In this document: positions 21,829 through 33,020 of the stretch, in pieces
Layout: every line of letters begins with the position of its first letter
How positions within the stretch are numbered: the stretch's first letter is position 1
Assembly: GCA_027922465.2 (NCBI GenBank)
Contig: BQMF02000483.1
Coordinates: 248,001-312,000 of the forward strand
Direction: 5' to 3'
Source of the DNA: Turritopsis dohrnii
Lineage: Eukaryota > Cnidaria > Hydrozoa > Anthoathecata > Oceaniidae
Length of the DNA: 64,000 bases
The notes under the pieces: model-generated
Told to the model about the DNA's origin: nothing
What the model saw: only the letters and a program-made list of their open reading frames with translations
The model's database searches: none
Position numbers and translations under genes: made by a program

Positions 21829-21901
21829 CAACCTCGAACCCAGGGTTTCTTGCCTTTTCGATATCGATATCTTCACCCAAGAAACCCTGGGTTCGAGGTT
21901 G
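21829..21901. repeat. Hairpin MITE, second copy of the same family
   Basis: Arms of 24 bp (21829-21852, 21878-21901) are inverted copies with the core CCCTGGGTTCGAGGTTG. It lies about 150 bp from the first copy, with a GATATCGATATC palindrome in the loop. Confidence 0.85.
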
Positions 21902-22388
21902 TTTTTTCCGTTCTGAACTGTCTAAAGATTCATTGCACATTTTAACGCTGATATTAGTGTCATCATTTGTAAAAAAATGTGATTTCTCTGGGTTCATTCT
22001 GTTATTTTAAAGAACCAATTGAATATCAATTTAGCAGCTTTTTCTAAATGACCTGGCTCCAAATACATGGCGAATTCGGGGTAGTATAACATAAGTGGCA
22101 ATGTTAATATTTGGCACAAAAAGGGAACAGCTCACACACGAAAATATTAAAAAGTATGGGACCTAGAAGCGAAGTTAATATTTTAAAAATTTTGATTCGA
22201 AGAGAATGCGTACATCTGATTGTACATATAGCTTTCATCACAGATTTTAAGATACTTAGGTCTATAATGTTTTTTTCTTGTGTGCGAATTCTTTTCTATG
22301 AGTTGGGGTTTATATCTGCGTTTTTAAGGGACCGTGGAAATTAGTTGTTAATTAGAGATGCACTGAAGTTTCATGAAATGAAATAGGG

Positions 22389-22527
22389 TACTTGTCGGTT
22401 ATCCCCACCCCAACCACCCCTCAAGGTTAGAGTTAGGCAAGTAGAGGTTACTTGTAGGTTATCCCCCCAAAAGAAAACGAAAAAGAAAAAATACTCAACC
22501 CAAACCCTAACCTTGGGGGTGGATAAC
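22389..22527. repeat. Imperfect inverted repeat (GGTTATCCCCACCCC)
   Basis: GGTTATCCCCACCCC...AAGGTTAGAGTT on the left matches, inverted, AACCCTAACCTTGGGGGTGGATAAC on the right, with another GGTTATCCCCCC copy between them. Probably a small MITE; its ends are not resolved. Confidence 0.5.
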
Positions 22528-22841
22528 AGCGACAATATCCTGATTATTCCGTGCATGTCATATTCCTGACATCAATTTCGTGAATTGATTTTTCTTATGA
22601 AGATTAAGATCATTAGTGAAGAGCAGAAATCCTATCAGGTCATATTGATTCCCCAACATTGCAGGACCGAAGAAGAATATATTCATCAAAGTAAACTTGA
22701 AAACCGTGGTAAATAGAACATGAAGTTACAAGAAACCTATCGTAATGTTTGCAAAACAACATTCAATGGTTTTAATATGTTTTTAAACTTCAACCTTGAG
22801 TACATACATCATATTTTAATACACATACAATTAACGGTTTC

Positions 22842-25800
22842 TTAAGTTCTTTGGACTGCACTGCCAATACTAAATTGTTTATGTTGAACAAACAAATGCC
22901 TTCGTAAATCAACTTTCCGGTAGAACTCACGTGAACATAAGTCGCATCGAAAGGGTTTGAAACCACTGTGTTTGCGCATGTGCGTTATCAAATTCGATGA
23001 TTGGCTAAATGATTTATTGCACGCTCCACATTGATAAGGACGTTCACCAGTATGGACATAAGTATGTTTCTTCATATCAGATTTCTGATGGAATCTTTTA
23101 CCACAGTATGCGCATGCGTACGGCCTCGTGTTACTGTGTATAAGCATGTGTGTCGACAACGTCGAAGACCGTTTGAATATTTTTCCGCACTCGCTGCAAC
23201 TGAAACTTCGGAAAGACGAATGAATGGTATCTTTGTGTTGATCGAGGCTAATCTTGTGACCAAATGTTTTCCCGCAAAGATCACAAAAATGAGGACGCAA
23301 TTTACCAGCGTGCGATCTTCGAACATGCACCTCCAGACCGTGCACGGTGTTAAATGACTTTTCACACTGCGAACAGTGATATGGCTTCACTTTCCCCCCT
23401 TCAAAGAAGTTTTTTGATAAAAAGTCCCTGGTAGCAGTTGCTTTCAAAAATGTGTTGCAATAATCTTGGTGATGAGTAGGTCTTTTACCTTTAAAAGGAA
23501 TATAGTTATGACTGACATTGTTCGCATGGTAATAAAAGTTCTGAAATGCTTGAGACGGTACATGTTCTGAATATGGCACGTAAGGAAAACCACCAAGAAT
23601 AGTGGGGCAACTTTTGCCGTCTAATGTCTGTTGTTGATGCGTGATGTTGGTAGGAAGTACAGCTGAAACTAAAAAATAAATATATGCGTGATAAAACACA
23701 GAACAGACACGTACTAAGCGAATTTCCCACTTAACCGAAGTGCTTTCAAAAAACTTTAATTTCGTCAAAAAACACAGAAAAAAATTTAGAAGCTCTAAAA
23801 ATACGAGTGCAAAAGGTTCCAGAAGGGGTAAAGTAAGACATAGCGATTTCAATTTATACGATTTACTTTTATATAGTCACTTGAAACGGAACTTTACAAT
23901 TTTTTAGTATCTGTAGAAAAAATCGTGAATGGACGCTTGTTTTAATTTAAGTTCTTTTTTGACCAACCTGGACACATTCACGATCGATGAATGTATTTCA
24001 TCTTCTTCTAGAAAAAGACTTAACTTTGAAAATCGAGCAATAATTCCAGTTACGAGGGTGTAATTTGACTCAATGGACCAGAAAAATGGTTCCACTCTTA
24101 GAGACTGTTTCACTTATCCAAAGAAATTAAGAGAGTTTTTTGAAAAGGCGAATCCAAGGGACCAGGAAAAGTGGTTCCACTTAATGAAAGTTCCACTTAT
24201 CCGGGGTTTCGCATATCGAGCGGCAACTGTATTGGAAAATCGTTAATAATATATATCGACATCGATTTAGGGGTAGGACAGGTATTTTTGTGCAAGTAGC
24301 AGACTTTTCCGAATTTCTGTTCACACATCGTGTTTTGGGCTTACTAACAAGTATATGGTTTCGTCTTTTGAGATCCTAATTTATTTCACTGGAAACAGAA
24401 CAAAACTGGAACAGACATCAAGTAAACATTACTACTTGATCAAGTAAGTAAAGCATAAGTATGCATAGACACGGGGCAAGAAAGAACTGATCGGTTAAAA
24501 TTTCGTCGGTGAAAAGTGACGAAATTTGAAAAAAAATTCGTCACTTTTCACCGGCGAAATTTATATAACCAACGAAATGTTTTGACCGACGAAATTTTAT
24601 AACCGACGAAAAATTTTGAAAGACGAAATTTTTCACCAAAATTGAATTTTCTATTTTACGTGTTTTTATTCGTGTTTGAAGTCGACAGACCCTTTTAAAG
24701 TCATATTTGAAGCCATAAAAAGGAGGTATTAGGAGGAAAGATAAGAAAAATGATAAGAGTGATTTTGAAATTGACCTTGAAATAGAAAGTACAAGTACTA
24801 AAGTACTAGAAGAGAAAGAAGAAAGCGAAGAATGTCTTGAAAATGAAGAAAAAAACACTTGTATTACTATTGATCAGCATTTGTTTTGTCAAATATAAGT
24901 AAAAAAACTAAAAAGCTGTTTTCTTCTGAAAGAGGGTTACAACTTTTCGTCGGTTAAAAGTGACGAAATTTCAGAACAAAAATTCGTCACTTTTCACCGG
25001 CGAAATTTTATAACCGACGAAAACTTTTCACCGACGAAATTTTAACCGATAAGGTATGTTTTTGTGTGGCATCCATTAACAGACATTCGGAAAAAATCAA
25101 CCTCTTGCCATGTCGATATGTGGATAGCGGCAAAGGCAAGAGACCCTGGGTTCGAGGTTGGGAAAAGGTCTATAGGTGATAAACCGTATTTCTACAACAA
25201 TATTCCTAAATAACCGTAAATTCGATGTGGTCGTAACAGTTGGAGACCTCCAAAAATTTCGAGCGTTTGGTTTCTTAAAACGTTTTTAAGGACAAAATTT
25301 ATATATGGGATATTCGGTAATTACTCCAGTTAGCAGAGAGTATCCAAAAGTCCAAAATGATGAGTAATGATGTCGAAGACAATGCGATGTATTGTATGTG
25401 GAATTGAACCCCTACACTGCAAGTGACCTTTCAACACAAGTTAAGTTACGAGGTGTACTGACGTTAACCTGATAGGTGTTTTGAAAAAGACGTGATATAA
25501 GAGCTTTTCTTTACAGAAAAAAACAACAGACTGGGATTTGATCTGCCACTTGTTTTGAAATTTATAAAGGCCAGATGGCAGAAAAGTCACAATATTACCA
25601 TCTGGTGCGAGGAGAGAGAAGCTTTGAATCGATAAACCACTTTTAACGAATAGTTATGGTTTCTTTCTATAGAAAACATGTCCCTTCACATAATGTAAAT
25701 CTGATTAAATTTGTAATCAAAATCTGAGATCACTTCGACAGGATTTCAAGAAGTTCATCGATTTCTTTTTTATTATTGTTGCTGATGAGAAATCAGTTTA

Positions 25801-28061
25801 AAAGATCTACAAATCTTTTCAGGTTGTTTCTATTGCAACATTGTGGCTGTTTTTATGTTGAACATATTGATTTCCCTTTCCCACTACGAAGAAAAAACGT
25901 GGTTTGTTAAAATAGTTATATTCCTGTGCTCAGGTACCCCCACCAATGTCCTGTTTAAAGCAGATGGGAGTAATTTCAAGAGAAATCATGTAAGAAACTG
26001 AAATGTTATTGAGAATCAAATTTAATAAATAAAATCGTTTAATTATTCAAAAGTCAACTTTTAAAAAAATGAATCTGGCCTTTTTAGTTCTTTATTTTTG
26101 AAACTGTTTTCTGTTTAATGTTATAAAGCGAGGGATCTTTTGTTTGAAGGCTCAATGGGTTACAGCATGAAGTTCTGGCTTCGTCATTTTCATATTTCAT
26201 CAATCAACACTTAGACATATTTCTATGTTCCAACCCGATCTTTATTTGTGATGTATGACAAATGTTGTTTTTCCTTTCTTTCTTTTCTTTTTATAAAAGA
26301 ACACTTTATTTCAACATGTCCGTTTAATAAAAGAAAAAGTCACCAAAAAGCAGATGTTTAAATCTTCGACAATAAGTTCAAAAGTTATATTGTTTGTGAT
26401 AAACTCGACAGGACTTTAGAGTCAAAATATGAAATCTTATTTCCCCATGCGATCATCTCCAGTGTGAATGTGAAATATATTTCATTGTAATTGAAATGTA
26501 CAATGACTAGGTTACATTGGTTCTAAATGATTTTTTCCCCACACTCGTATTTTGAATTAAATTTGGTTAATTTTTTACCTTTACGTATATTTATGTAAGG
26601 TTCTTTAAAGTTTGAACAGGGAACTCAAATCCCGAGGAGTTTCTGACTAAAATGAAAATTTGTTTAAAAAAATGCCACTGCTTACACCTATTGTAAATTG
26701 TTTGCTGTCGAAAAAGAAAATCAACAACAGCTAACAACCACAAGTAAAATTTCAACTTTGAAAGAAGTGTCGAGATTTGAATACTGCAAAGTTGGCTTAA
26801 AATCGCTAACAAGTAAAATAAATCAATTTCAACAGCTTATTACGAGTTTCTAAAAGTTCATTTCTGTACACAGTGCAAGTTCGTACCAAGTCTTAACCGT
26901 TAGCGGAGAAAATAACAAGAAAAGTTGAATTCGTGTGAAAAACTTTTTTCTGCGTCTTTATATCAGAACTAGAAAAGGGAAATAAGTCAGGTCGTTATTG
27001 CCCAAAGTAAGCAATGAGGAAGATCTACTCTGTAGGGTAAATTTTCACCCATTTCCGCCTGCCAAATATACCAACAAATAATATTGACACCATGAGTCAA
27101 CATCGAAAAACGAAAATCAAAAGAAAACCTTCTTACCTTCTACGGGGACATCTTTGTTCTTATATAATGGTTTTTGAGAGACAGTTTGAGAGTGTCCGTA
27201 TGTCACGCTAACACACATGTGTTTTCTTCCATGATCTTCGCTTCGATTCACAACTAAAAGACGTTCAGTTCATAATAAAGGTTTTTATGACTAAATGTTT
27301 TCTGGATCATTTTAAAGATCGATTTTTGAAATACTTTCCGCAATACACCTTTCCCGAATTTCTGTTTAAATGCCGAGTTAATGCATAGTTATCAAGTTTA
27401 GCCTCGTTTCTATGTTTTTTATTGTTTTTCTAATTTCATAATGTTTGCAGTAAGTAATAGTTACTCGTTCTTTCAGTTCCCCAGTGGAATAATTAGAAGT
27501 GATTAAGAGTTTGAAAAAGAGGCGAAACTTAGAAGCTAGGCTATAACACGGTGTTTAAACAGAAATTCGGGAAAGGTCTATTTGCCTTTTCGTCGATATT
27601 TTCTCATATGTTGTTATCGTATAATGTCGGGAAATAGCCAGATATCTTTCATGAAAATTACTAGTCATCGTATCATCTGAAAGTATTCGGATAACCGACT
27701 GAATTGAACAAAATTTAGTGGGAGTGGAAATGGTTAGAATGAAGGAATCATCGTGATGAATTGACTAATTTGGGAAAATGAGGTAAATATTTCATTGATT
27801 CCTCACGGAAGTTCATGCTGTACCAAAAAGGGTCATTACGGATTCCTAACTCACAAGGGTTGGTAGATAAAATCTGGTAAACAAAAAAACCCTATAAAAC
27901 CCATGACTCATAAACACAATGTTATTCTCAAAATGTGCATAATTGCGTAAAAGAGAAAAACGGAAGAGGAAGCTACTCTATAATAGACACTTACCTTCGC
28001 TGGTGTGTGTTTCATAGCCATGACGACGTTTTATTGTCTTGACTAAGAACGAGCGGGGCAT
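22842..28061 (-). CDS. GFI1: GFI1-like zinc-finger repressor (3 exons, 336 aa)
   Basis: Nuclear transcriptional repressor of the GFI1/GFI1B (senseless) family, which recruits LSD1/CoREST through its SNAG motif in known members. Minus-strand exons: 28061-27995, 27253-27137, 23668-22842; borders are GT/AG, phases match, total 1,011 nt. The first residues MPRSFLVK are the canonical SNAG motif, which fixes the start. Six C2H2 fingers fill residues 158-336: family signatures include [11 protein letters not shown] (finger 1), KRSSTLSTH (3), HQKSDMKKH (4), SQSSNLITH (5) and RKVDLRRH (6), with a TGERP linker. The tail after finger 6 is only about a dozen residues, as in vertebrate GFI1. The spacer between SNAG and the fingers is short and low in recognisable domains. 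Intron 2 (3.5 kb) holds MITEs. GFI1 versus GFI1B cannot be told apart. Confidence 0.93.
24060..24231. mobile_element. Pogo/Tigger-type end in GFI1 intron 2
   Basis: GTTCCACTTATCCGGGGTTT followed by CGCATATCGAGCGGCAACTG and TA is a typical pogo-type right end. Inverted or repeated pieces of it (GGACCAGAAAAATGGTTCCA, TTCACTTATCC) lie to the left. The left boundary is not resolved. Confidence 0.5.
24490..25052. mobile_element. MITE with CGTCGGTGAAAAGTGACG-type ends
   Basis: Left end TCGGTTAAAATTTCGTCGGT and right end ACCGACGAAATTTTAACCGA are inverted copies, and the words CCGACGAAATTTT and GTGACGAAATTT recur near both. The right edge, read inverted, begins CCTTATCGGTTAAAA, close to the CCTTATCGGACAAAA edge of the element at 29196. 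The two may be related families. No transposase frame. Confidence 0.7.
25135..25161. repeat. Solo end of the CCCTGGG..CGAGGTTGG hairpin family
   Basis: GAGACCCTGGGTTCGAGGTTGG matches one arm of the hairpin MITEs at 21.6 and 21.8 kb with no partner arm nearby. Confidence 0.6.
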
Positions 28062-29195
28062 ATTACGACTTCCCTGTGTTTCCAATGAGGTGATCAACCT
28101 TTCTTAGGAAACTAACTGCGGATGAGTTGAGTTACTTTTATAACGATACTTTACCCCCGTCTTTACTGATTCCTCTCGATTCGTAACACGATATTAAGTA
28201 GCCTCGCAATAGTGATCATTGAAAAACGGATTGTATTTTGTTATAAAAGGCAGAACGTGAAAAGCAAGGAGGGCTTTTTCCATTTGAAACATTTTAAGCA
28301 TGTTAGACAGATGGCACGATGGTGAAAATATTTCTTAACAATGGTACTTGAAAATTTTTTAAAAGAATTCGTCGTCGCTAATACGAGGATAGGGTTTTTC
28401 ACAATCCGTTAATGACTATTTTGAAAAAAATTCTACCAAAGTTTTGATCTGTCCATTTTTCACATTTTACTAGCTCACACATCTGTTCAGGTGTTGACCA
28501 AACATCTTTTTGTTTTGTATAGTTTTTGTGATTTGCTCAACCCCCGGTTTACTTGTAGTGTTTGGGCTGGTAGAAATATATTAGCGTCATAGCATTACGA
28601 ATGTTGGTGAAATTTCATGCTGTGAAATGAATTAACTCGCCATTATACATCTGCATGACACTATGTCACGACTAAAAAAAGGTAAACAGAGGTAATTTAA
28701 AGTCATGTCCCGTCTGCAGACCAGAAATAAAAATCAAGTTTCATCGTCAAAATAACACTTCTATGAAGCTAGAATATTTATCAGAGAAGGGTAACATATG
28801 GGCTGTTTAGATTTAAATCTGGCAAATAATATGTCGGAATCATGTCATAGGAAATCGTTGGAATTTCAACAACAACAAAAAAATCTGTTGTTTGCGTGAA
28901 GGGATTGATTGAACTTCAGAATAGCAGGGATTTTTGTTAAATTTAATAAAAATTCCTGAAAGTTTTATTTGCCCGATGTTTCAGTTTTGTTTTTTGTTTT
29001 TTGTTTTTGCTATAGACGATTTGTTGTGAATGTTTCAGTATCTCTTCATATAAAAAATAAACATTATTCTCCTTTGTAACAACAGAATTTCATTTGAATT
29101 TATTTATTTATTATGTTTTATGATGTTGCTTTCGCAACAAAACTTTTATGCTTCATCATAAGGGGAATCCCAAGCCCAGCTTCATTTACGATATA
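28062..29195. other. GFI1 upstream region
   Basis: Sequence 5' of the GFI1-like start codon, which would hold its 5' UTR and promoter. I found no clear TATA element, no repeat family seen elsewhere in the window and no other gene. Confidence 0.4.
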
Positions 29196-29450
29196 CCTTA
29201 TCGGACAAAACTTAGTCGGACAAAATTTTAGTCGGACGAAAGTATTAGTCGGACAAAATTTTAGTCACCTCCAAATAATTTAGTCACTTTTGTCCGACTA
29301 ATAATTTTGTCCGACTAAAATTTTGGTCCTTTTCTAAAATTTCATAACTTACTTAATTTTCGATAAGGATTATCGAAAAGCGTGCGGAAGTGCGCCGATT
29401 ACTCTTAGTTGAAGGTTTGTATAGGAAAGCGAGGGAAAAGGCATATTTAA

Positions 29451-31059
29451 GGTGGTTCCCCTAGAAAAAAATGCCAATTTTCGAAAAAAATTCAAAATCG
29501 AGATTCTGGTATTTTCAGGACCATCATTCTATTCTCTTTCCAATGATGTATCATTTGATATGTGTTGTAAACCAAAACTTCAAAAAAAATAGCTTTTTAG
29601 GAGAGGTATGCTTCAAAACCTTCCATAGCAACGCCCTTAGCAACACGTTTGCTTCGTTAAATCTATGAAAAATGGACCAAAATTATTGGTCTTTTTTTTG
29701 TTTTTTTGCATTTTTTCTTGAGAATTATATGTTCTGCAAATTACTAATTTAAAACAAATACAGAACACATGGTAGCAACTGAATTATTAACTATTCTTTT
29801 GCTGGGTGAATGGTCATATCTCTTATAATTTGCTTGGTGAAAGAGTTGAAAATTATTGATCAGATAAATATGGGAAATCCAAAAAATCGATCTCGAGCTA
29901 ATAAACGTAAAAAAGTGTTTTGTGTTGCCAGCAAAAGGTTTGAGGCTTCTGCTGCTACAAACTTACGAACCGAAAAGATCAAGAAAAGAAAGTCTTTGGA
30001 TGAATCTACTAATGAGGAGGGAAGTACTGTTGATCCTGAAAATTACAACTTGATTATTAATTTTAGTGTTCTTAAATCTTTTGTTCATTCTTTTTTATGT
30101 TGCCCTGAATGTAATTCAAGAAACGTCGAACTTAGTGATGAACTCTCCTTGCGGATGGGATATGCACACAAGCTGAAGTTGAATTGCCACGACTGTCCAA
30201 ATGACATTGAGACTTTTACTTCCCAAGAATGTGAAAAATCTGAAAGCGTACAGGGACGTCGTAAACTTAATGATGGTAGTTTTGGTGTGTGTTCTGTTTT
30301 GGGATATTTTGGGATTTCAAATGGTTACTGTTTTGACCACTTGTCATTGAAGCGAGATCAAGAACGGGTTGTCAAGAGCATTAAAAAGACAAATCCAGAA
30401 GGAAAACAGAAAAGAAAAACTATCAGGGCTGTCAAAAAAGGTTATATAGACAATGAAAAGGACAAAGACAGTTATGTATCTGGCGGATTTTAAATATACA
30501 TTGTTTTTTACATTATTTAATTTTTAAATTGCATTTTTTGCGAAATAGGATTTTCAGCCAATTTCAAGTATTTGAAACATCATATTTTCATGAATACTAC
30601 ACTTTTAGACTTGAAATTTTCAGGGAACATTCTTCAAACACATATCTAGCAACTGAGCGTGAAGAATTTTACAACTTTGCATTTGTTTTGAAGTTATTTA
30701 GTTTTGTACTTACTTATAAATCTCTGCAAGTGTAGTATTTCACAGTGTCGGCCATTATGAATTTTCGGAGCTATATATGAAAATTTTTTTTCGCTCATTC
30801 CCTTTCTAATCATGTAATCTATAACTGTACTAAGTTTCAAGATGTTTACATTTGTTGTGTTGAAGAAATGTTGTCACAAGCTTCTCTTGATTTTGCTGTC
30901 AAAAAAGCCTCAAAAATGCTGACTCAGCATGAAAATGAGCTTTTTTTTTAATATAACCATATTATTTACATTTGTATTAACATGTAGTATTTAAATTTTG
31001 TGTTTAAAATCGAGCTATAGCACTGTACAAAAATTTGGGTTTTTTCTAGGGGAACCACC
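29451..31059 (+). mobile_element. Kolobok-like element (TTAA target duplication)
   Basis: Inverted ends GGTGGTTCCCCTAGAAAAAA and TTTTTTCTAGGGGAACCACC are exactly bordered by TTAA on both sides (29447-29450, 31060-31063). TTAA duplications mark Kolobok and piggyBac; the GG-start ends and the Cys-rich protein inside favour Kolobok. It sits inside the element at 29196-31717. Confidence 0.85.
29870..30493 (+). CDS. Kolobok/Mutator-like transposase, internally deleted (207 aa)
   Basis: An open frame with a basic start, RSRANKRKKVFCVASKRFE, follows MGNP. I chose Met at 29870 because it begins this family-like basic block; the frame is open from a Met at 29810. Two Cys pairs (CCPEC near residue 80 and CHDC) form a possible zinc ribbon, with YAHKLKLNC between them, as in the N-terminal part of 'Mutator-like transposase domain' proteins abundant in invertebrates. 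After ...QGRRKLNDG the sequence appears to jump to the basic C-terminal tail (RKTIRAVKKGY). The catalytic middle is missing, so it is short for a transposase. The frame is unbroken, which suggests a young deletion derivative or a retained short protein. Confidence 0.6.
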   Translation: MGNPKNRSRANKRKKVFCVASKRFEASAATNLRTEKIKKRKSLDESTNEEGSTVDPENYNLIINFSVLKSFVHSFLCCPECNSRNVELSDELSLRMGYAHKLKLNCHDCPNDIETFTSQECEKSESVQGRRKLNDGSFGVCSVLGYFGISNGYCFDHLSLKRDQERVVKSIKKTNPEGKQKRKTIRAVKKGYIDNEKDKDSYVSGGF

Positions 31060-31719
31060 TTAATAAAAACAGTTTTGCCGACGTGAAAAAAATCCTAATT
31101 AGAAGGGTTGTAGTATAAGTTTATTTTTCAATTTCAATGTCATATTCCTGATCAGTATAAAAATCTGTTTTGATTACTGCATTGGCTTCAGGCGTTTCTT
31201 CTATTATGACTTCTTCATGTCTTCTTCATTTTGTTTTGAACTACCTCGCTATCACTTTCATCGGAAGTTTCTGTTATTACCGGTGCTTTTCTCTTTTCCT
31301 GTGGATTCCTTCCTGGAATAAGTGAGGCTATTAAAAACGTCCAATCTGTTTACGAAAGGGTCGAGCTTTAGAGCGTAAAGAATAAACAATGAACATCATG
31401 AAAACGAGCGTTAATATTATTTATCAAAAAACTTTACCACTTTAGAAATTGTTTATTTATGACTAAGTCATGTAAAAATATTGTATTCGTTGATGAGCAA
31501 AAAGAAAAGTCATAAAGAAATTATAAATATTTAAAATTTTGTAATTAAACTGATAAGAAGAAGAATTCTGAAAAAAAGTGATTTGGACCAAATATTTAGT
31601 CGAACATAATAATTAGTCGGACAAAATTTTAGTCGGACAAAATTATTAGTCGGACAAAATTTTAGTCACTTCTAAAAAATTTAGTCACTTTTGTCCGACT
31701 AAGTTTTGTCCGAAAGGTA

Positions 31720-31827
31720 CCATAATTATCTGAATGAGCGCCCTGGCTTAAATGAGCTCCTCTCTCGCGAATGAGCGCCCCTCTTCTTGACAGCTGAAAG
31801 CCCCAACGCTTATTCAGATAATTACGG
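31720..31827. mobile_element. Pogo-type MITE (GAGCGCCC motifs)
   Basis: Ends CCATAATTATCTGAATGAGCG and its inverted copy CGCTTATTCAGATAATTACGG are bordered by TA (31718-31719, 31828-31829). The interior has GAGCGCCC and GAGCTCC words like the TAAACGCCC ends near 10 kb. It abuts the right end of the element at 29196-31717. Confidence 0.8.
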
Positions 31828-31849
31828 TACCGATGGTCTGTATTTCGGA

Positions 31850-31885
31850 AAGGTAAGAGACCCTGGGTTTCGAGTTTGGGAGAAT
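31850..31885. repeat. Solo end of the CCCTGGG..CGAGGTTGG hairpin family
   Basis: GGTAAGAGACCCTGGGTTTC followed by GAGTTTGGG matches, with two changes, one arm of the hairpin MITEs at 21.6 kb. Confidence 0.55.
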
Positions 31886-32008
31886 CAATATTAGGGTGTC
31901 TCCGCATGACCTTTCCTCTTCTAAAATTTCTTGTTTCCCACCAATACTATACAATAATCAATTAATGGATGCTTACAATTCAATACCACGAAATTCGGGA
32001 GTGCTTGA

Positions 32009-32328
32009 AGTTAGTGGCGCCGAAGTGGTTATCACTATCAGAATTCCTGGGAAGGTCGGAGTTCAATTCCCCTTTTGGTGACGATTCACTATGCATGAGT
32101 GGCGGCGCTTTGGGGTCGACACATGTCATGTGAGGAAAATTGGGCAGATGATACCTCAGGTGTTGTATGAGGTCATACAGGAGACCACTGATTGGGTTCG
32201 TGTCACTACTCAGGAGAGAATGTCAAATACTTCGGAGCCTCCAAACTATACGCCGGGCCCCCCCCTGGAAAACAGATGCAATAGCAACTGAGTGTGGTCG
32301 ATCACGTAAAACAATACCTAGTGATGCA
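32009..32328 (+). mobile_element. tRNA-derived SINE, full-length copy 1
   Basis: The head has a pol III A-box-like GAAGTGGTTATCAC and B-box GGAGTTCAATTCC, with spacing as in a tRNA (Val/Asp-like). The body (CATGTCATGTGAGG, GATTGGGTTCGTGTCAC, ATGCAATAGCAACTGAGTG) matches the copy at 63004-63318 along its length. The end has CACGTAAAACAATACC but lacks a long AAAT tail. Confidence 0.8.
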
Positions 32329-32559
32329 AAGAACTCATGTGAATAAAAAAATAGCCTCAATACTAAAGGTCTACAGAGAATTTGTCTATTTAGATTTGAG
32401 AATGCTGAGTTTGAGTCTGACATTCATTTTTCATTATTTGGCCAAGAAAGGGAAATTAATAACAAACTTTGCACACATCAACTTGACTATCCTGAGTATC
32501 CTTTTTTCATAAAAAGAGGAAATTTAATCCAAATCTGGAAGTACTATAATGTTTTTAGA

Positions 32560-33020
32560 ACAATTCACACCAATAGTGCAGGTCATTCTTTAGTAAGAAG
32601 GTCTGCACAGAGGAGTTAAAAGAAATTTTGTTCATTGGAAAAATGTCAAAACTGGAGGGTGCCAAATATTTTAGGGTCTTGAAGCTATTTTGCTGACCCC
32701 AGCACATTTCACGGTAAAAAAAATTGAAGTTTAAAATACTTCAAAACAAACTATACTATTCGATAGAAAATCAAAAACTGAGTGAAAAACATGTAAAAAT
32801 CATATCTTGAAAATTCACCGTTCTCGATAAATTTGCGATCAAAATATGTTAAAAATCTGGACCGGGAATTTACAGACCAAGTAAATAAAATGCAATATCT
32901 TGCTTGAGAACCCTACATGGTTGGTGGCTGAAATTTGGCACCCTCACTCACGTACAAATTTCCTGTCAAAAAATTAAATATTTAGAATATTTTCTCTTTC
33001 ATAAAGAGGGTGTTACATAA
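32560..33020 (+). repeat. Left member of a diverged inverted repeat pair
   Basis: CTGGAGGGTGCC..AAATATTTTAGG.TCTTGAA and TTTCCTGTCAAAAAATTAAAT recur inverted at about 35205-35450. This copy has an extra ~200 bp (about 32700-32910). No other gene or element was recognised between 32330 and 33945. Confidence 0.6.

Larger units (their letters stand above)
29196..31717. mobile_element. Outer element with AGTCGGACAAAATTTT subterminal repeats
   Basis: Left edge CCTTATCGGACAAAACTTAG and right edge CTAAGTTTTGTCCGAAAGG are inverted copies. Both ends carry several AGTCGGACAAAATTTTAGTC copies plus AGTCACTTTTGTCCGACT. TA may flank both sides. The middle is occupied by a TTAA-bordered insertion (29451-31059). 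Without it the element is about 0.9 kb and non-coding. Confidence 0.75.

Noticed and set aside
23031..23365. Open frames opposite and shifted in the zinc-finger exon
   Set aside because: Shadows of the GFI1 coding exon.
23669..23852. Upstream extension of the open frame before the zinc-finger exon
   Set aside because: The TTTTAG acceptor at 23669-23670 and the phase match to exon 2 show this is intron; the SNAG exon supplies the true start.
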